A stretch of DNA of 64,000 nucleotides from Corynebacterium suedekumii (lineage in GTDB: Bacteria > Actinomycetota > Actinomycetes > Mycobacteriales > Mycobacteriaceae), in the NCBI RefSeq assembly GCF_030252185.1, contig NZ_CP126970.1, forward strand, positions 2,542,001 through 2,606,000, in the 5' to 3' direction. Positions 18,335 through 29,090 of the stretch are shown here, one piece after another. The position numbers were made by a program, and so were the translations under genes. Numbering within the stretch: position 1 is the stretch's first letter; the number at the start of each line of letters is the position of its first letter. Under the pieces are notes generated by a model that searched no databases, had not been told where the DNA came from, and saw only the letters and a program-made list of their open reading frames with translations.

Positions 18335-19750
18335 GGCCGTGGTGTCCTCGCCCAGCAGATGGACGTGGATCATGTTGGTGTTGCCGGAGACCCCGGGCGG
18401 GGTGCCGGCGACGACGACCATCATGTCGTCGCGGTCGTAGTCGTCCATGGCCAGCAGGGCGGAGTCCAGCTCCTCCATCATGTCGTCGGTGGAGTGGGCC
18501 GGCGGGCAGAGGAAGGTCTCCGCACCCCAGGTCAGTGCCAGCTGGGAACGGACGGCCGCGTGCGGGGTGAACACGAGCAGCGGCAGGTGCGAGTGCAGGC
18601 GGGCGACGCGGCGGGCGGTGTCACCGGAGGTGGTGAAGCACACGAGGGCGCGGGCGTTGAGTCGCTCGGCGATGTCCCGGGCCGAGTAGGAGATGACGCC
18701 GCGCTTGGTACGCGGAACGTGGCTCAGCGGCGGGACGTACCCGTCGGTCTCGGCCTGGGAGACGATGCGTGCCATGGTGCGCACGACGTTGTGCGGGTCC
18801 ACGCCGATGGAGGTCTCACCGGAGAGCATGACGGCGTCGGCTCCGTCGAGGACGGCGTTGGCCACGTCGGAGGCCTCGGCGCGGGTCGGGCGGGAGTTCT
18901 CGATCATGGAGTCGAGCATCTGGGTGGCCACGATGACCGGCTTGGCGTTCTCGCGGGCAATCTGGATGGCACGCTTCTGCACCAGCGGGACCTGCTCGAG
19001 GGGGACCTCGACGCCGAGGTCACCGCGGGCGACCATGATGGCGTCGAAGGCGAGGACGATGGACTCGAGGGCGTCGACGGCCTCGGGCTTCTCCAGCTTG
19101 GCGATGACGGGCACGCGGCGGCCGACCTCGTCCATGACGTCGTGGACCAGGTCCACGTCCGCCGGGGAACGGACGAAGGACAGGGCGATGAAGTCGACGC
19201 CGAGGTTGAGGGCGAACTTCAGGTCGGCGATGTCCTTCTCGGACAGGGCGGGGACGGAGATGTCCATGCCGGGCAGGGAGACGCCCTTGTTGTTGGAGAC
19301 GGGGCCACCCTCGGTGACCTCGCAGACGACGTCGTTGCCGTCGACCTCGACGCACACGAGGCCGACCTTGCCGTCGTCGACGAGCAGGCGGTCGCCGGGC
19401 TTGGCGTCCTGTGCGAGGTTCTTGTAGGTGGTGGACACGCGGTCGTGGGTGCCCTCGACGTCGTCGACGGTGATGCGGACGATCTCACCGGTCTCCCACA
19501 CGGTGGCGCCGTCGATGAAACGGCCGAGGCGGATCTTGGGGCCCTGCAGGTCGGCGAGGATGCCGACGGCGCGTCCGGTGGCGTCGGTCGCCTCCCGGAC
19601 CCAGCGGTAGTTCTGCTCGTGATCGGCGTGGTCGCCGTGGGAGAAGTTGAGGCGGGCGACATCCATGCCGTCCCGGACGAGACGCTCGATGGCGTCCTTG
19701 TTTCCGACGGCGGGGCCGAGGGTACAGACAATCTTGGTTCTTCTAGACAC
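18332..19750 (-). CDS. pyk: Pyruvate kinase
   Basis: Converts phosphoenolpyruvate and ADP to pyruvate and ATP. It has 472 residues. The N-terminal [12 protein letters not shown] and [10 protein letters not shown] blocks, the active-site stretch [15 protein letters not shown] with its catalytic lysine, and [16 protein letters not shown] are all present. The start is GTG at 19750: the -10 TAGGTT lies exactly 7 nt upstream, giving a leaderless mRNA. The stop codon is inside the IS target duplication. Confidence 0.97.
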   Translation of the reverse strand: MSRRTKIVCTLGPAVGNKDAIERLVRDGMDVARLNFSHGDHADHEQNYRWVREATDATGRAVGILADLQGPKIRLGRFIDGATVWETGEIVRITVDDVEGTHDRVSTTYKNLAQDAKPGDRLLVDDGKVGLVCVEVDGNDVVCEVTEGGPVSNNKGVSLPGMDISVPALSEKDIADLKFALNLGVDFIALSFVRSPADVDLVHDVMDEVGRRVPVIAKLEKPEAVDALESIVLAFDAIMVARGDLGVEVPLEQVPLVQKRAIQIARENAKPVIVATQMLDSMIENSRPTRAEASDVANAVLDGADAVMLSGETSIGVDPHNVVRTMARIVSQAETDGYVPPLSHVPRTKRGVISYSARDIAERLNARALVCFTTSGDTARRVARLHSHLPLLVFTPHAAVRSQLALTWGAETFLCPPAHSTDDMMEELDSALLAMDDYDRDDMMVVVAGTPPGVSGNTNMIHVHLLGEDTTA

Positions 19751-19824
19751 GAGTTACAACCTACTCCGATTCGCGGAAGGACTGACCTTGCAGGAACCAA
19801 CGTACCCGTGCCCGGGGCCGGCTG

Positions 19825-20808
19825 CTAGGCGTGCGGGGCGCGGCTGGAGCCGGAGCCGCCTTTCTGACCTGCGGTGTTTCTGGGGGCACCGTGGGCTGTC
19901 CCATGGTCCGGACCATGAATGTCTGATGTCACATCATTGTCGGATTCGCGTTCGGCGCGGTGCGGGTCGACCTCCTCCGGTGTCTCGCGCCCCTTGCGCA
20001 GGAGGAAGAAGACGATGACGGCGCCGGCGAAGAGGACGAGGGAGACCCAGGTGTTGACGCGCTGGCCGAGGATCATCGTCGCGGCGTCGTCACGCATGAG
20101 CTCGATCCAGAAGCGGCCGAGGGTGTAGCCGGCGACGTAGAGGGCGAACACGCGCCCGTGGCCGAGCCGGAAGCGACGGTCCGCCCAGATGAGCAGGGCG
20201 CAGATGAGCAGATTCCACAGCAGCTCGTAGAGGAACGTCGGGTGGACGGAGGCGATGATCTCCCCGGTGGAGCGCCCGCTGAGCGGGGCGAACTCGCCGT
20301 TGTCGTCGACGCGGTAGTAGATGTCGAGCGCCCAGGGCACGTCGGTGGGACGCCCGTAGATCTCCTGGTTGAACCAGTTGCCCAGCCGGCCGATGGCCTG
20401 GCCGAGGATGATGCCCGGTGCCACGGCGTCGGCGAAGGGGCCGAGCGGGACCTTGCGCCAGCGGAACAGGGCCCACACGGCGAGGGAGCCGAGGATGACA
20501 CCACCCCAGATGCCCAGGCCACCGGCGAAGAAGTTGAACGCGTCCGCCGGGTTGCAGCCCTCGCAGAAGTACTTGTCGGCGTCGGTGATGACGTGGTAGA
20601 TCCGGGCGCCGATGATGCCGGCGGGGATGGCCACGAGAGCGGCGTCCCACACCATGTCCGGGTGACCGCCGCGGGCGACGTAGCGGCGGTGGGTCAGCCA
20701 CAGTCCGGCGAGGATGCCGGCCATGATGCACAGCGCGTAGGCGCGGACGGGCACGGGCCCGAGCTGCCACACGCCCTGCGGCGGGGACGGGATATTGGCG
20801 AGGATCAT
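19825..20808 (-). CDS. lgt: Prolipoprotein diacylglyceryl transferase
   Basis: Membrane enzyme transferring diacylglycerol to the lipobox cysteine of prolipoproteins; several lipoprotein substrates are encoded in this window. It has 327 residues from ATG 20808 ([18 protein letters not shown]), with seven hydrophobic segments. The Lgt signature [17 protein letters not shown] is near residue 140. The C-terminal ~65 residues are a hydrophilic, charged extension typical of actinobacterial Lgt. A GTG at 20823 is an alternative start. It lies 30 bp after trpC in the same operon. Confidence 0.95.
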   Translation of the reverse strand: MILANIPSPPQGVWQLGPVPVRAYALCIMAGILAGLWLTHRRYVARGGHPDMVWDAALVAIPAGIIGARIYHVITDADKYFCEGCNPADAFNFFAGGLGIWGGVILGSLAVWALFRWRKVPLGPFADAVAPGIILGQAIGRLGNWFNQEIYGRPTDVPWALDIYYRVDDNGEFAPLSGRSTGEIIASVHPTFLYELLWNLLICALLIWADRRFRLGHGRVFALYVAGYTLGRFWIELMRDDAATMILGQRVNTWVSLVLFAGAVIVFFLLRKGRETPEEVDPHRAERESDNDVTSDIHGPDHGTAHGAPRNTAGQKGGSGSSRAPHA

Positions 20809-20838
20809 CGTCTGCACCCCCACAGTGTGCCATGTCCC

Positions 20839-21663
20839 CTACCGGGACGGGCAGGCAGGATGCTGGCCGGCGGCGACGAGCGTGCGCGTCAGCCGGGCAG
20901 GGTCCTCGGCGCTCATCAGCTCCTCGCCGACGACGACGGCGTCCGCCCCCGCTCCGGCGTAGCTGAGCAGGTCGCGCGGGGTGTGCACCCCGGACATGGC
21001 GATCCGGACGGTGGACTCGGGAAGTCCCGGCACGATCTCGGAGAACAGCTGCTTATCGACGCCCCCGCCCGTCAACGGCCGCGCGTTCACCGCCACGACC
21101 CGTGCCCCCGCGGCCATCGCCCGGTCCGCCTCCGCCGGGGTCCGGACCTCGGCGACGGCGGTCATGCCGAGCGACTCGATGCGGTCGAGCAGCGACTCCA
21201 GCCGGGCCTGGTCGAGCAGTTCGACCTGCAGGGGGATGAGGTCGGCGCCGTAACAACGGGCCTCGTGGATCTGGTACGGGTCGATGATGAGGTCACGGCA
21301 GAACATCGGCACGGACACCGCCTCGCGGGCGGCCTGCATGTCGGTGAGCGAACCGTGGAAGCGCAGCCGCTCGGTCTGGCAGGCGATGAGGTGGGCGCCG
21401 CCGTCCTCGAACTCGGTGGCCAGGCGGACGACCGCGTCGAGCTCGTCGTCCGGGAGGAAGGGGTCGCGGCCGGGCATCGCCCGTTTGATCTCGGCGATGA
21501 CACTGCAGCCGGAGCGCAGGAGGGCGGCGACCCCGTCGCGGGTGTTGTCGGAGATCTCGCGGGAGCGGGCCTTGATCTCCTTGAAGGGGATCACCGATTC
21601 GCGGGCGGCGACGTCCGCGAGGACCTCGGCGACGATCCGGTCCACGGGTGTCGGCCCACTCAT
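20839..21663 (-). CDS. Indole-3-glycerol-phosphate synthase-like protein with altered active site
   Basis: 274-residue (beta/alpha)8 protein clearly homologous to TrpC: CRDLIIDPYQIHEARCYGAD, VAEVRTPAEADRA and MSGVHTPRDLL align with family blocks. Glu58, Lys60, Glu172, Asn193 and Ser224 match invariant catalytic residues. The general-acid lysine is Arg123, the invariant glutamate before Ser224 is Met223, and the phosphate-loop SPSKG is MPGRD. It may have lost or changed IGPS activity. Position between a trp-associated membrane protein and lgt corresponds to trpC in M. tuberculosis. GGAGGTG supports the ATG. Confidence 0.9.
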   Translation of the reverse strand: MSGPTPVDRIVAEVLADVAARESVIPFKEIKARSREISDNTRDGVAALLRSGCSVIAEIKRAMPGRDPFLPDDELDAVVRLATEFEDGGAHLIACQTERLRFHGSLTDMQAAREAVSVPMFCRDLIIDPYQIHEARCYGADLIPLQVELLDQARLESLLDRIESLGMTAVAEVRTPAEADRAMAAGARVVAVNARPLTGGGVDKQLFSEIVPGLPESTVRIAMSGVHTPRDLLSYAGAGADAVVVGEELMSAEDPARLTRTLVAAGQHPACPSR

Positions 21664-21731
21664 GCGGCACCTCCACTCCGTCTGCGCTGGGAACAGATCA
21701 AGGCTAACCCGTGACCGGCTTCACAACGAAA

Positions 21732-22358
21732 TCAGCGGTGGTCCGTCGGATCGATGTCCGCGTCCAGCGCGTCCCACATGACCCGGCCCGAGTCGGGGGT
21801 CTCCTCCAGGTCCTCGGCGATCCTCGCCTCCCGGTCCTGCTTGCGCTCGTACTTGTTGCGCTGCGCGGAGTCCACGCCCGGCCGCACGGCGAGCAGGACG
21901 CCGCCGAACAGGGCGATGGCGCACCCGAGCAGGGCGAGGACCGGGCCGGTGACACCGACGCTGAGGTTGGTCACCTCGGCCCACTCGGAGATGAGCACCT
22001 CGGCGTCGGCCCGCTGGCTGGCGGCCCCGGAGGTGAGGAGGGTGCGGGCCCGTTCAGGATCGGGCTGGCCGGCGAGCAGCACCAGCGGCTGCCAGGACGC
22101 ACCCACCGCGGCCAGGGCTGCCACGGCGCCGACGATGCGGCGTCCGGTGCGTCGTAAAGCGAAACCGGCGACGCACGCCGCAAGCAGCAGCAGGACCACG
22201 GCGGTGGCCTCCGTCGACCACGTCGCACCCGGGATGCCGAGGGTGGCGGCCCCCGACTTGTCGTCGAAGGTGTCCACCGTCAGCCAGGTGAAGCGGGAAC
22301 CGATCCACAGGACCAGCGCGCCGAGGCCGATGAGCAGGGTGGCGATGCGCGACCTCAC
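21732..22358 (-). CDS. Trp-region conserved membrane protein (TIGR02234 type)
   Basis: 208-residue membrane protein with four hydrophobic segments (about 4-24, 48-66, 76-96 and 132-155) and a charged tail rich in Arg/Glu/Asp. It starts [28 protein letters not shown], with a conserved W-L-T-V. The family sits next to trpC in actinobacteria (M. tuberculosis Rv1610). Its start overlaps the hisI stop by 4 bp. Function unknown. Confidence 0.85.
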   Translation of the reverse strand: MRSRIATLLIGLGALVLWIGSRFTWLTVDTFDDKSGAATLGIPGATWSTEATAVVLLLLAACVAGFALRRTGRRIVGAVAALAAVGASWQPLVLLAGQPDPERARTLLTSGAASQRADAEVLISEWAEVTNLSVGVTGPVLALLGCAIALFGGVLLAVRPGVDSAQRNKYERKQDREARIAEDLEETPDSGRVMWDALDADIDPTDHR

Positions 22359-22717
22359 AGCAGCACGTCCGCGTCGAAGCAGGTGCGGTCCCCGGTGTGG
22401 CAGGCGCCGCCGACCTGGCGGACGGTGACCAGGAGGGTGTCGCCGTCGCAGTCGAGGCGCACGCCGGTGACCTCCTGGGTGTGGCCGGAGGTCAGGCCCT
22501 TGATCCAGTACTCACCACGCGAACGGGAGTAGTAGGTTCCCCGCCGGGTCGCCAGCGTGTACGCGAGCGCATGGGAGTCCATCCACGCCATCATGAGCAC
22601 CTCACCGGTGCCCTCGGCCTGCACGACCGCGGGCACGAGACCGGCATCGTTGACCGTGAGGCGGGCGGCGATGGCCGGATCGAGCTCGTAGTCGGCGGGG
22701 TTGTCGGATGAGCTCAT
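22355..22717 (-). CDS. hisI: Phosphoribosyl-AMP cyclohydrolase
   Basis: Third step of histidine biosynthesis, opening the purine ring of phosphoribosyl-AMP. It has 120 residues, so it is the monofunctional HisI without the HisE domain. The motif [17 protein letters not shown] and the metal-binding DCDGD and CHTGDRTCF cysteines are intact. The start overlaps the hisF end by 4 bp, showing translational coupling. Confidence 0.96.
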   Translation of the reverse strand: MSSSDNPADYELDPAIAARLTVNDAGLVPAVVQAEGTGEVLMMAWMDSHALAYTLATRRGTYYSRSRGEYWIKGLTSGHTQEVTGVRLDCDGDTLLVTVRQVGGACHTGDRTCFDADVLL

Positions 22718-23490
22718 CGGCGCACCTCGCAGCCAGCATCGGCCAGGGCGTCCTTGACCTCGCCGATGGTGACCTCGCCGAAGTGGAAGATGGTGGCGGC
22801 GAGCACGGCGTCTGCCCCGGCCGCCACGGCCGGCGGGAAGTGCTCGGCCGAACCGGCGCCACCGGAGGCGATGACGGGCACGGACACGGCCTCCCGGACC
22901 AGGCGCAGCAGCTCCAGGTCGAAGCCGTCCTTCGTGCCGTCACCGTCCATGGAGTTGAGCAGGATCTCCCCCACACCCAGCTCCTCGCCCTTCTTCGCCC
23001 ACTCGATCGCGTCGATGCCGGCCGAGGTGGAACCACCGTGGGTGGTCACCTCGAAACCCGAGGGCTGCGGGGTGCCGCCGGCCGGGACGCGGCGGGCGTC
23101 GACGGACAGGACGATGCACTGGGAGCCGAAGCGGTCCGCCAGTTCACGCAGGAGTTCCGGGCGGGCGATGGCGGAGGTGTTGACGGAGACCTTGTCCGCA
23201 CCCGCGCGCAGCAGCTGGTCCACGTCCTCGGCGCTGCGGACGCCGCCACCGACGGTGAGCGGGATGAACACCTGTTCAGCGGTGCGGCGGACCACCTCCA
23301 GCATGGTGCCGCGGCCGTCCTTCGAGGCGGAGACGTCGAGGAAGGTGAGCTCGTCGGCACCCTCGACGTTGTAGCGGGCGGCCAGCTCGACGGGGTCCCC
23401 GGCGTCACGGAGGTTCTCGAAGTTGACGCCCTTGACCACCCGCCCGTTGTCGACGTCCAGGCAGGGGATGACACGGATGGCGACGGCCAT
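22714..23490 (-). CDS. hisF: Imidazole glycerol phosphate synthase cyclase subunit
   Basis: Cyclase half of IGP synthase, which receives ammonia from HisH. It has 258 residues as a (beta/alpha)8 barrel. The catalytic aspartates lie in [19 protein letters not shown] and [11 protein letters not shown]. Phosphate-binding loops TVGGGVRS and ASGGAGS are present. hisI follows with overlap and impA precedes by 18 bp. Confidence 0.97.
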   Translation of the reverse strand: MAVAIRVIPCLDVDNGRVVKGVNFENLRDAGDPVELAARYNVEGADELTFLDVSASKDGRGTMLEVVRRTAEQVFIPLTVGGGVRSAEDVDQLLRAGADKVSVNTSAIARPELLRELADRFGSQCIVLSVDARRVPAGGTPQPSGFEVTTHGGSTSAGIDAIEWAKKGEELGVGEILLNSMDGDGTKDGFDLELLRLVREAVSVPVIASGGAGSAEHFPPAVAAGADAVLAATIFHFGEVTIGEVKDALADAGCEVRR

Positions 23491-23508
23491 GAACCGCCCC
23501 TTTCAGGT

Positions 23509-24297
23509 TTAAGAGTTCAGAATCGCATCCATCGTACTCATGATGGCGGCGTGCGCCCGCGCGGTACCCGCCACCACACCCACCGACGACGGCGTCCAGT
23601 CATTGCCCTCGATGTCGGTGACCACTCCACCGGCGGCGCGCACGAGCATGACGCCGGCGGCGTTGTCCCACACGTGCGGCGAGAAACTCACCGCCCCGCC
23701 GAAGATCCCCTGCGCCGCGAACGCCAGGTCCACGCCCACGGACCCGGTGATGCGTGGCCGCAGGTAGGTCTCCGCAAGTTCGGAGAGCAGGCCCTGCCGC
23801 AGCAGCGACGGGAACTGGGAACGCTGCTGGGACGCCACCGAGGAGAACCCGACCTGGGCGACGAGCTGGTCCACCTCGCTCAGCGGCTTCATGGCCCGGC
23901 CGTTGACCATCACCGGGGAGCCCTCGAAGGCGGTGACCCGGCGGTGCAGCAGGGGCATGCTGGTGACGGCGGCGACGGGCCGGTCATCGACCACCAGGGA
24001 GATGAGGATGGAGCACATCGGGTTACCGGCCGCGTAATTGGCGGTGCCGTCGATCGGGTCGACGATCCACACCGCCTCATGGTTGTAGCTGCCGCCGGCC
24101 TCCTCCCCGAGCACCGGGATGCCGGTGAACTGGGTGAGCATCTGCCGCAGGTGCGCCTCGATAGTCAGGTCGACCTCGGTGGCGAAGTCCCCGGGCTGCT
24201 TGAGCTCGGCCGGGTCCGCACCGACGCCGGCGAGGAACATCGCCTCGGCGTCATCGGTGACGGCCTCGGCGACGGCCAGCAGCTCCCGGGCGTCCAC
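23509..24297 (-). CDS. impA: Inositol monophosphatase family protein ImpA
   Basis: Mg2+-dependent phosphatase of 262 residues. IMPase motifs are GEEAGG, WIVDPIDGTANY (metal ligands) and WDNAAGVML. The start is GTG at 24297, 4 bp after the hisA stop; longer in-frame readings overlap hisA and are not family-like. In C. glutamicum the gene lies in hisHA-impA-hisFI, as here. It may contribute histidinol-phosphate or inositol-phosphate phosphatase activity; hisN is usually elsewhere. Confidence 0.92.
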   Translation of the reverse strand: MDARELLAVAEAVTDDAEAMFLAGVGADPAELKQPGDFATEVDLTIEAHLRQMLTQFTGIPVLGEEAGGSYNHEAVWIVDPIDGTANYAAGNPMCSILISLVVDDRPVAAVTSMPLLHRRVTAFEGSPVMVNGRAMKPLSEVDQLVAQVGFSSVASQQRSQFPSLLRQGLLSELAETYLRPRITGSVGVDLAFAAQGIFGGAVSFSPHVWDNAAGVMLVRAAGGVVTDIEGNDWTPSSVGVVAGTARAHAAIMSTMDAILNS

Positions 24298-24301
24298 GGC
24301 G

Positions 24302-25051
24302 CTACCGCTTCGCCGGGTCGCCGACCGCGGCGAGGGCCTCACGCAGGCTGAAACGTCCCTCGTAGAGGGCCTTGCCGATGATCGCCGAATCGATCCCCTC
24401 GTCCACGTAGCGGGACAGCTCCACCACGTCATCGAGGGTGGAGATACCGCCGGAGGCGACGATCCTCGCGTCGGTGGCCGCGGCGACCTCCCGCAGCAGC
24501 TCCACGTTCGGCCCTGCCAGGGTGCCGTCCTTGGACACGTCGGTGACCACGAAACGGGTGCAGCCGGCGGCGTCGAGCCGTTCGAGCACCTCCCAGAGGT
24601 CACCGCCGTCGGAGACCCAGCCGTTGCCGCGCGTGCGCCACTCCCCGTCGATCTCGCGCACGGCGATGTCGACGGCGACCCGGTCCCCGTGGGAGGCCAG
24701 GACGTCGGCGATCCACTCCGGCTTCTCCAGCGCGGCGGTGCCGATGTTGACGCGGGTGGCCCCGGTGGCCAGTGCCCGCTCCAGGGAAGCGTCATCCCGG
24801 ATTCCACCGGTCAGCTCCACCCTGATGTCCAGCTGCGCGGTGATCTCCGCCATGAGCTCATGGTTGGAGCCCCGGTTGAAGGCCGCGTCCAGGTCGACGA
24901 AGTGCAGCCACTGCGCACCCTGCTCCTGCCACTGCAGGGCGGCTTCCAGCGGTGAGCCGTAGGACTTCTCGGTGCCGGCCTCCCCCTGATCGAGTCGGAC
25001 GGCCTGGCCGTCGACCACGTCGACGGCGGGAAGAAGGGTGAAATCGCTCAT
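24302..25051 (-). CDS. hisA: ProFAR isomerase HisA
   Basis: Amadori isomerase of histidine biosynthesis, 249 residues. Catalytic blocks: [17 protein letters not shown] with the first aspartate, ELTGGIRDD, and [17 protein letters not shown] with the second. In actinobacteria lacking trpF the orthologue PriA is bifunctional; corynebacteria with their own trpF generally have a HisA-only enzyme, so HisA is the cautious name. The start ATG at 25051 overlaps the hisH stop by 4 bp. Confidence 0.95.
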   Translation of the reverse strand: MSDFTLLPAVDVVDGQAVRLDQGEAGTEKSYGSPLEAALQWQEQGAQWLHFVDLDAAFNRGSNHELMAEITAQLDIRVELTGGIRDDASLERALATGATRVNIGTAALEKPEWIADVLASHGDRVAVDIAVREIDGEWRTRGNGWVSDGGDLWEVLERLDAAGCTRFVVTDVSKDGTLAGPNVELLREVAAATDARIVASGGISTLDDVVELSRYVDEGIDSAIIGKALYEGRFSLREALAAVGDPAKR

Positions 25052-25686
25052 GGCAGTGATCCTATCCAGTTCTCCAGCAGCACCGCGCCGGCATCGCCGG
25101 ACTTCTCCGGGTGGAACTGCGTGGCCCACAGCGGGCCGTTCTCCACGGCGGCGACGAAGCGGTCCCCGCCGTGCTCCGCCCATGTCACGGTCGGCGGGGT
25201 GGTCAGGCCATCGGTCTCCAGGGTCCAGTCGCGCACCCCGTAGGAGTGGACGAAGTAGTAGCGCTCGTCGTCCGGCAGGCCGGCGAACATCACCGAATCC
25301 GGGTGACGCTGCACGGTGTTCCAGCCCATGTGCGGGAGGATCTCCGCCTGCAGCCGCTCGACGGTGCCGGGCCATTCGCCGCAGCCACGGGTGTGCACGC
25401 CGTGCTCCTGGCCGTGCTCGAAGAGGATCTGCATGCCCACGCAGATGCCCAGCACGGGTCGGCCGCCGGCGAGGCGCTGGCCGATGATGCGCCCACCCTG
25501 GACCTTCTCCAGCCCGGCCATGCAGGCGGCGAAGGCGCCGACACCGGGGACCAGCAGCCCGTCGGCGTCCACCGCCACCTTCGGGTCGGAGGTGACGGTG
25601 ACGTCGGCGCCGACGCGTTCGACGGCGCGCTGCGCGGAGCGGAGATTTCCCGACCCGTAGTCGAGGAGAGCGACGGTTTTTGCCAT
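25048..25686 (-). CDS. hisH: Imidazole glycerol phosphate synthase glutaminase subunit
   Basis: Class I glutamine amidotransferase, 212 residues. The nucleophile cysteine lies in [14 protein letters not shown], and the His-Glu pair in [28 protein letters not shown] is the oxyanion-strand region. It partners HisF, three genes downstream. It overlaps hisA by 4 bp. Confidence 0.97.
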   Translation of the reverse strand: MAKTVALLDYGSGNLRSAQRAVERVGADVTVTSDPKVAVDADGLLVPGVGAFAACMAGLEKVQGGRIIGQRLAGGRPVLGICVGMQILFEHGQEHGVHTRGCGEWPGTVERLQAEILPHMGWNTVQRHPDSVMFAGLPDDERYYFVHSYGVRDWTLETDGLTTPPTVTWAEHGGDRFVAAVENGPLWATQFHPEKSGDAGAVLLENWIGSLP

Positions 25687-25715
25687 GGCTCAGAGTCTAG
25701 GACACACCCCCGACA

Positions 25716-27164
25716 TCACCGTGTCGGGGTGTCCGGCCCCTCCTCCGGGGAAACCGACGGTTCCTCCACCGGCGGCTTCCAGCCCTGGCGCGGGGCGCGG
25801 CGGGTGATCAGGCGTTCCAGCTCGACCGGGCGGGCGGCCACGCGGCGGACCCGGCGGGCACCGGCGACGGCGCGGCGGGCGACGGGCACCTGACGCAGGC
25901 GGGCCCGGGTGTTGTCGCGTTCGGCGATGCGGTGGGCCCCGACCCAGCGGTCGGCGAGGGTGCCCAGGATGCCGCCGACGACGAGGATCGCACCCACCCC
26001 GAACGCCCCGGAGTAGGCGGCCTGCGCGGCGACGGCACCGAGGACGAAGGAACCCAGTCCGGTGCCGGCGTCGTAGAAGATGTTCCACACGGCGGAGGCC
26101 TCGGAGACCTTCGAGCGTGGCAGGCGGAAGAACATGACCAGCAGGGCCTCGTTCTGCACCATGCCGAAGCCGCCGCCGAAGAGGATGCCGGCGACGACGA
26201 GCCACCACACGGACCATTCGTTGGCGATGACCAGCGCCATGAGGGCGACGCCGAGGAAGCCGACGACCTGCCCGGGGATCATGGTCGTGCCGGGGGCACC
26301 GCGGCGGTCGGCGATCATGCCGGCGACGTAGCGCCACACCATCGATGAGCCGCCGGTGATGGACAGCATGAGGCCGCCGATGACCGCGCCGGTGGCGGGG
26401 TCGAGGTCGAGGACGGCGGCCGGCAGGAAGGAGGAGACGGCGCCGAAGCTCATGGACAGGCTGGTCACGGCGAGGGCGGGGACGAGGACGAGTTTCCACG
26501 TGGCCACCTGTGCGGTGGCGCGTTCCTCGGGGTACTCGTAGGCGGAGGGCTCGACCTTCGGGGCGGCCTTGATCCGCGGGATCCGCAGGCACATCACCGC
26601 GGCGATGAGGGCGGTGCCGGCGGCGATGACGTAGACGGGTCCGAAACCGGCGGCGTCGGCGACGGCCAGGCCGAGGGGAAGCCCGATCATCTGGGACACG
26701 CCGATGAACACACCGAGCATGCCGGTGGCCTTGCCCAGGAAGCGGACGGGCACGAGCTCGGCGATCAGGGCCGATTCGGCGACGGTGAGCGCGCCGAAGC
26801 CGACGCCGCGCAGGGCGGAGAACAGCAGCAGGTTCCACGCCTCCAGGCCGAGGAGGTGGCCCAGTGCGGGGACGCCGAGCATGAAGGCGGAGAACACCAT
26901 GACCGGGTTGTAGCCCAGCCGGCGTAGGGCGGCCGGGGTGAAGATCTGGGTGGCCACGGTGGCGGCCATGAACACGCCGGTGGAGGCACCGGCCATGGCG
27001 GTGTCGTGTCCGGCGTCGAGGGCGGCGAGCGGGATGACGGGCAGCAGCAGCGACCAGGATCCGAACGCGGCGGCGACGGCGACGAGTGTGGGGATGAACC
27101 CGGGAGCCTTCCACATGCTGTCGAGCTGTTCGATCTCCGCGCGGGAAAGGCCGTGCTGTGCCAC
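25716..27164 (-). CDS. MFS transporter within the histidine operon
   Basis: 482-residue major facilitator protein with about 12 hydrophobic segments in two halves separated by a charged loop near residue 200 (KAAPKVEPSAYEYPEE). The long basic C-terminal tail (about 75 residues) is cytoplasmic. It corresponds to one of two uncharacterised ORFs between hisB and hisH in C. glutamicum. Location suggests export or import related to histidine, but substrate is unproven. Its stop touches the end of the next upstream small gene's coding frame boundary, so co-transcription is likely. Confidence 0.88.
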   Translation of the reverse strand: MAQHGLSRAEIEQLDSMWKAPGFIPTLVAVAAAFGSWSLLLPVIPLAALDAGHDTAMAGASTGVFMAATVATQIFTPAALRRLGYNPVMVFSAFMLGVPALGHLLGLEAWNLLLFSALRGVGFGALTVAESALIAELVPVRFLGKATGMLGVFIGVSQMIGLPLGLAVADAAGFGPVYVIAAGTALIAAVMCLRIPRIKAAPKVEPSAYEYPEERATAQVATWKLVLVPALAVTSLSMSFGAVSSFLPAAVLDLDPATGAVIGGLMLSITGGSSMVWRYVAGMIADRRGAPGTTMIPGQVVGFLGVALMALVIANEWSVWWLVVAGILFGGGFGMVQNEALLVMFFRLPRSKVSEASAVWNIFYDAGTGLGSFVLGAVAAQAAYSGAFGVGAILVVGGILGTLADRWVGAHRIAERDNTRARLRQVPVARRAVAGARRVRRVAARPVELERLITRRAPRQGWKPPVEEPSVSPEEGPDTPTR

Positions 27165-27386
27165 TTAGTTCATCGCTCCCATCAGCCAGAAGACGGCACC
27201 GGCGAACGCCACGGCGGCGCACAGTGCCAGGAAAATTGTCAGAGGCCTGCTGCCGTTCTGGTACGCGGACCAGGTGCCGCCGACCAGGAGGCCGGCGACG
27301 ATGAACAGCAGGTAGACCAGCCAGGTGCTGCCACCCGACTGGTTCGCCTGGGCCACTGTAGCAATGAGGTTCTCGGAGGCGGGCAC
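27165..27386 (-). CDS. Small two-helix membrane protein in the histidine operon
   Basis: 73 residues with two hydrophobic segments (WLVYLLFIVAGLLVGG and IFLALCAAVAFAGAVFWLM). It lies directly between hisB and the MFS gene with 0-3 bp spacing. This gene pair is conserved in corynebacterial his operons. No domain or function is recognised; it could assist the adjacent transporter. Confidence 0.78.
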   Translation of the reverse strand: MPASENLIATVAQANQSGGSTWLVYLLFIVAGLLVGGTWSAYQNGSRPLTIFLALCAAVAFAGAVFWLMGAMN

Positions 27387-27389
27387 GGG

Positions 27390-27992
27390 TTACAGGGCCC
27401 CCTTGGTCGACGGCACGCCGCTGACGCGCGGGTCGGGTTCGACGGCTTCGCGCAGGGCGCGGGCGACGGCCTTGTACTCGGCCTCGGTGATGTGGTGCGG
27501 GTCGCGGCCGTGGTGGCAGATGACGTGGAGGGTGATCCGGGAGTTCAGTGCCAGGGTCTCGAAGAAGTGCTCGTTGATCACCGTGGCGTAGTGCCCGCCG
27601 ATGACGGAGGTGATCATGTGATCCGGTTCGCCCTTCATGACGAAGTAGGGCCGACCGGAGATGTCCACGACCGCTTCCACCAGGGTCTCGTCCATGGGCA
27701 GCTGGCGGGAGCCGAAACGGCGGATGCCGGCCTTGTCACCGACGGCGTCGAGAAGCGCCTGCCCGAGGACGATGGCGGTGTCCTCGACGGTGTGATGCGC
27801 GTCGATCTCGATGTCGCCCTTCGCGTGGACCGTGAGGTCGAAGGACCCGTGGACGCCGAAGGCGGTGAGCATGTGGTCGAAGAAGGGCAGGCCGGTGTCG
27901 ACGTCGACGCGGCCGGTGCCGTCGAGGTTGATCTCGACGGTGATGTCGGATTCGGAGGTGGTGCGGGTGGCGCGTCCGATGCGGTCAGTCAC
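27390..27992 (-). CDS. hisB: Imidazoleglycerol-phosphate dehydratase
   Basis: Mn2+-dependent dehydratase, 200 residues, monofunctional (no phosphatase domain). Both metal-binding histidine clusters are present: [17 protein letters not shown] and [18 protein letters not shown]. The start is GTG at 27992, immediately after the hisC TAA stop with no gap. Confidence 0.97.
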   Translation of the reverse strand: MTDRIGRATRTTSESDITVEINLDGTGRVDVDTGLPFFDHMLTAFGVHGSFDLTVHAKGDIEIDAHHTVEDTAIVLGQALLDAVGDKAGIRRFGSRQLPMDETLVEAVVDISGRPYFVMKGEPDHMITSVIGGHYATVINEHFFETLALNSRITLHVICHHGRDPHHITEAEYKAVARALREAVEPDPRVSGVPSTKGAL

Positions 27993-29090
<1,098 letters not shown>

